Of a DNA stretch of 36,118 nt, positions 33,546-36,118 are shown piece after piece. The position numbers and the translations under genes are program-made. Below the pieces are notes generated by a model. The model searched no databases, was not told the origin of the DNA, and saw only the letters and a list, made by a program, of their open reading frames with translations. Within the stretch, counting starts at the first letter, position 1. Every line of letters starts with the position of its first letter. Source of the stretch: an uncultured Bacteroidota bacterium (GTDB lineage: Bacteria > Bacteroidota > Bacteroidia > NS11-12g > UBA9320); assembly GCA_913043145.1 (NCBI GenBank), contig CAJWLP010000014.1, positions 1 to 36,118 on the forward strand. Reading direction: 5' to 3'.

Positions 33546-34256
33546 ATGGAAAATCAATCAAACGAACGAATAAAAAAAGCATTTCAAAATAAAAACTGGC
33601 CAGAAATTAAAAGCTCAGACAGTTGGAATATTTTTAAGGTCATGGCCGAATTTGTAGATGGATACGAAACACTATCCAAAACTGGACCGTGTGTTTCCGT
33701 TTTTGGATCTGCAAGAACAAAACCAGGCACCAAGTACTACGAAATGGCTACTGAAATTGGGCAAAAGCTCGCATCAGTTGGACTTGGAGTGATTACTGGA
33801 GGAGGACCCGGAATTATGGAAGCAGGTAATCTTGGTGCTCACAAAGAAAAGGGTGCCTCTGTTGGGTTAAACATCCTACTTCCTTTTGAGCAGAGTGCCA
33901 ATCCATACATCGATAGAGATAAACTCATTAACTTTAATTTCTTCTTTGTAAGAAAAGTTATGTTTATGAAATACGCTCAAGGGTTTATTGTTCTTCCAGG
34001 TGGATTTGGAACATTAGATGAGTTATTCGAAGCACTTACCCTCATTCAAACACAAAAAACAGCCATGTTTCCTATTATTTTAGTTGGATCCTCTTATTGG
34101 GAAGGTTTAATGGACTGGCTGAAGAATACGATGCTAGAAGAAGCATATATAAGTCCAGAGGATATGGACTTATTTAAAATTGTAGATACGGCAGATGAAG
34201 CAGTCAATGAAATATTTGACTTCTACAGTAAATACAGTCTAAGCCTAAATTTCTAG
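33546..34256 (+). CDS. LOG-family protein (TIGR00730), likely nucleoside monophosphate phosphoribohydrolase
   Basis: 236 aa. Rossmann-like family with VFGSARTKPGTKYYEMA, GVITGGGPGIMEAGNLGAHK and the signature PGGFGTLDELFEALTLIQTQK (about 151-171), which forms the active site. LOG proteins cleave nucleoside 5'-monophosphates (in plants they release active cytokinin); bacterial members are mostly YgdH/PpnN-like or unassigned. Length exceeds the roughly 190-aa short class by an N-terminal helix (1-40). It lies 16 bases after the symporter and 9 before mnmE; no functional link is evident. Confidence 0.9.
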   Translation: MENQSNERIKKAFQNKNWPEIKSSDSWNIFKVMAEFVDGYETLSKTGPCVSVFGSARTKPGTKYYEMATEIGQKLASVGLGVITGGGPGIMEAGNLGAHKEKGASVGLNILLPFEQSANPYIDRDKLINFNFFFVRKVMFMKYAQGFIVLPGGFGTLDELFEALTLIQTQKTAMFPIILVGSSYWEGLMDWLKNTMLEEAYISPEDMDLFKIVDTADEAVNEIFDFYSKYSLSLNF

Positions 34257-34265
34257 TTGTAGTTC

Positions 34266-35612
34266 ATGACCAACTTCGAGGATACAATTATAGCACCAGC
34301 CACACCCTCTGGGGTTTCGGCTCTTGCCGTAATTCGTGTTTCAGGCAATGATGCACTAACTATTGTAAACTCCTGTTTTTCCAGAGAAATTAACCATGCG
34401 AAAGGATATAGCATCCACTATGGGCATATTCTTGATGGAACACAAAAAGTAGATGAGGTTTTAGTTAGTATTTTCAAAAATCCTCAATCCTATACAGGGG
34501 AGGATTCTGTAGAAATATCTGGACATGGATCTCCCTATATCGTACAACGAATTATTGAAACAATCCTTAAAAAAGGAGCACGAATGGCAGAACCTGGTGA
34601 ATTCACCTTACGTGCATTTTTAAATAAAAAGTTAGACCTCACACAAGCAGAAGCGGTTGCCGATATGATTAGCAGCAACAGTGAAGCTAGTCTGCAAATG
34701 GCCATCCATCAAATGCGAGGAGGGTTCAGCAAAGACATTGCAAAACTCAGACAAGAACTCATCGACTTTGCTGCATTAATCGAACTTGAAAATGATTTTG
34801 GAGAGGAAGATGTTGAATTTGCAAATCGACCAAAACTAAAAAGTTTAATCGAATCGCTACTTCATCAAATTGAAAAATTACGAACATCATTTTCGGCAGG
34901 AAATGTGCTCAAAAATGGAATTAATACTGTAATTGCTGGAAAACCAAATGCTGGGAAAAGCACATTACTAAACTCCCTATTAAATGAGGATAGAGCCATT
35001 GTTTCTGATGTTGCTGGGACTACTCGTGATACCATTGAAGAAATTTTTACGCTTGAGGGTATCCAATTCCGGCTCATTGATACTGCAGGACTTAGAGATA
35101 GTTCAGATAATATTGAGCAGATTGGGGTAAGTAAGGCCAAAGAAAGTATTCAAAAAGCTGATTTAATCATCTATATCTTTGATGCCCAAACAACCAATCG
35201 AATTGAACTCGAATCTCAGTTAAAAGAACTTCCTCCTTCGCAACGGTTAATTATACTCGCCAACAAGACAGACAAGCAAACATACAACACCAAAGATTGG
35301 CCAGAAAACACCTTATTTATTTCGGCAAAAACAAAAAATATTGACCCGTTGTTGGATGAATTATTAAAGATTGCTAGCCAATATGAATATGGTAATGAAA
35401 CTCTGGTAAATAACGCACGTCATGCCGATGCGTTGAGTAAAAGTTCAATATTGCTTCAGAAAATCATAACGGGAATTAATGAGGAAATTCCCAGTGACTT
35501 GATTGCCATTGATATTCGAAATACCTTGTATCAACTGGGACTAATCACAGGAGAAGTTACTAACGACGAAGTATTGGATTCTATTTTTACTCGATTCTGT
35601 ATTGGAAAGTAA
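34266..35612 (+). CDS. mnmE: tRNA uridine-5-carboxymethylaminomethyl GTPase MnmE
   Basis: Works with MnmG to modify the wobble uridine of several tRNAs. 448 aa in three parts: N-terminal tetrahydrofolate-binding domain (TIIAPATPSGVSALAVIRVS), helical domain, and an inserted GTPase domain with G1 AGKPNAGKST (about 223-232), G2 GTTRDT, G3 DTAGLRD and G4 NKTD. The C terminus is FCIGK with the conserved cysteine. Complete, normal length, with no anomaly. Co-directional with the LOG gene and the DUF3820 gene (20-base gap). Confidence 0.97.
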   Translation: MTNFEDTIIAPATPSGVSALAVIRVSGNDALTIVNSCFSREINHAKGYSIHYGHILDGTQKVDEVLVSIFKNPQSYTGEDSVEISGHGSPYIVQRIIETILKKGARMAEPGEFTLRAFLNKKLDLTQAEAVADMISSNSEASLQMAIHQMRGGFSKDIAKLRQELIDFAALIELENDFGEEDVEFANRPKLKSLIESLLHQIEKLRTSFSAGNVLKNGINTVIAGKPNAGKSTLLNSLLNEDRAIVSDVAGTTRDTIEEIFTLEGIQFRLIDTAGLRDSSDNIEQIGVSKAKESIQKADLIIYIFDAQTTNRIELESQLKELPPSQRLIILANKTDKQTYNTKDWPENTLFISAKTKNIDPLLDELLKIASQYEYGNETLVNNARHADALSKSSILLQKIITGINEEIPSDLIAIDIRNTLYQLGLITGEVTNDEVLDSIFTRFCIGK

Positions 35613-35632
35613 TTCACTTCACCACCAAATTA

Positions 35633-35860
35633 ATGCAACCTGACCCCAAGATACTCCAACAATTAGTCAAACAAAAAATGCCCTTTGGAAAATATAAAGG
35701 GGAACCTCTTTCCGACCTTCCAATCGGTTATCTTGAATGGTTTAAGCGAAATGGTGGCTTCCCTAATAGTAAGCTAGGCGAAATGTTAGAAAATGTATAC
35801 GTAATAAAACTAAATGGCCTTGAAAAAATCCTTAAACGGCTTAAAAAAGACCGCATGTGA
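35633..35860 (+). CDS. DUF3820-family small protein
   Basis: 75 aa. The block MPFGKYKGEPLSDLPIGYLEWF is the hallmark of DUF3820 (PF12843), followed by a basic tail KRLKKDRM. It is a small soluble protein of unknown biochemical role; the family was first named from a proposed quorum-regulated factor, which is not good evidence of function here. Follows mnmE by 20 bases and ends exactly where the opposite-strand sorting-domain remnant ends. Confidence 0.85.
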   Translation: MQPDPKILQQLVKQKMPFGKYKGEPLSDLPIGYLEWFKRNGGFPNSKLGEMLENVYVIKLNGLEKILKRLKKDRM

Positions 35861-36085
35861 CTACCTCAAAAGCATGATTTCTCCTTTTGATTGAAACACC
35901 TCATTTTTGTAATCTTTACCAAATGCGGTATAGTAGTAAATACCCTCTTGTACCTTGTTTCCATTGAATGTCCCGTCCCAAGAATCATTCATATCTGATG
36001 ATTTGAAAAGTACCTCTCCCCAACGATTAAATATCATTATACTAAATTCTATAAGCACCTCGCAATTAGTTATTAACCGCGATAA
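35861..36085 (-). pseudogene. Remnant or 3' fragment of a T9SS type B sorting (CHU_C, gliding-motility-associated) protein
   Basis: The frame ends with TAG at 35861-35863 and reads FSIMIFNRWGEVLFKSSDMN, DSWDGTFNGNKVQEGIYYYT and a final GEIMLLR, a textbook type B T9SS C-terminal domain (NRWGE...WDG...G.Y.Y). Extending upstream, the same frame reads ITNCEVLIE, plausible domain sequence, but meets TAG at 36086-36088. The other two minus-strand frames also carry stops between 36066 and 36116. The domain normally ends a protein of many hundreds of residues with a signal peptide; none can be read continuously into it here. It is therefore probably a decayed or frameshifted gene. A GTG at 36058 would allow a 65-aa cytosolic peptide, which makes no functional sense. 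Confidence 0.65.
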
Positions 36086-36118
36086 CTATCTCAGCATATT
36101 TTATCGTTAATGGTTAAA

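Noticed and set aside
1-36118. CRISPR arrays, tRNA/rRNA genes, insertion sequences, integrases, toxin-antitoxin or phage genes
   Set aside because: No regularly spaced repeats, cloverleaf-like segments, transposase or recombinase motifs, or terminal inverted repeats were found by reading; gene content is core and no intergenic stretch exceeds 300 bases.

Overview
The window is chromosomal DNA of an AT-rich, gliding or T9SS-bearing member of the Bacteroidota, most likely a marine-type Flavobacteriales/Cytophagia relative. The evidence is a SusC-like TonB receptor with a carboxypeptidase-regulatory domain, PorV-family and type IX secretion (T9SS) C-terminal domains, a CHU_C/type B sorting domain remnant, the SurA-SurA-MoxR gene order, weak or absent Shine-Dalgarno sites, and repeated copies of the Bacteroidota -7 promoter element TAnnTTTG just upstream of genes. 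I see no phage, transposon, integron, CRISPR, tRNA or rRNA; this is mostly core genome.

Layout. Bases 1-4627: the 3' end of an amidohydrolase, citrate synthase (gltA, -), an uncharacterised 221-aa protein (+), then a minus-strand envelope operon (flippase-like membrane protein, family 2 glycosyltransferase, small winged-helix-like protein). Bases 4668-6167: ruvC (+), then greA-HIT (-), separated from the next unit by a clear hairpin terminator. Bases 6199-15052: a minus-strand trio of TonB-dependent receptor, 1288-aa T9SS-exported protein and PorV-like outer-membrane protein, with a recognisable Bacteroidota promoter. Bases 15063-17992: two OmpH/Skp chaperones, glutamate racemase and a D-2-hydroxyacid dehydrogenase in one operon. 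Bases 18041-19532: a lipoprotein and a LuxE-like acyl-adenylating protein whose start codons overlap head to head. Bases 19534-26011: a five-gene operon of SurA-like PPIase, SurA-N-like lipoprotein, SurA-like PPIase, MoxR ATPase and an exonuclease/GIY-YIG fusion. Bases 26117-28368: menE and trmB (+), then dsbD-gmhA (-, to 30550). Bases 30654-35860: a plus-strand run of LysM glucosaminidase, sodium:solute symporter, LOG-family phosphoribohydrolase, mnmE and a DUF3820 protein. The window closes on a minus-strand type B T9SS sorting-domain remnant with stops in every frame upstream.

How it fits together. Much of the window concerns building and maintaining the outer membrane: periplasmic chaperones (two Skp-like, three SurA-like), a disulfide reductase (DsbD), cell-wall enzymes (MurI, glucosaminidase), sugar-phosphate isomerase (GmhA) and a surface nutrient or secretion cassette (TonB receptor, T9SS protein, PorV-like). 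Housekeeping genes (gltA, ruvC, greA, trmB, mnmE, menE) are interspersed. Gene ends are very tightly packed: convergent pairs overlap or lie within 0-17 bases, and most operon neighbours overlap or are separated by a few bases.

The best candidate for an under-described system is the TonB receptor/T9SS protein/PorV-like trio (6199-14960). All functional calls come from reading motifs; no database search was run.
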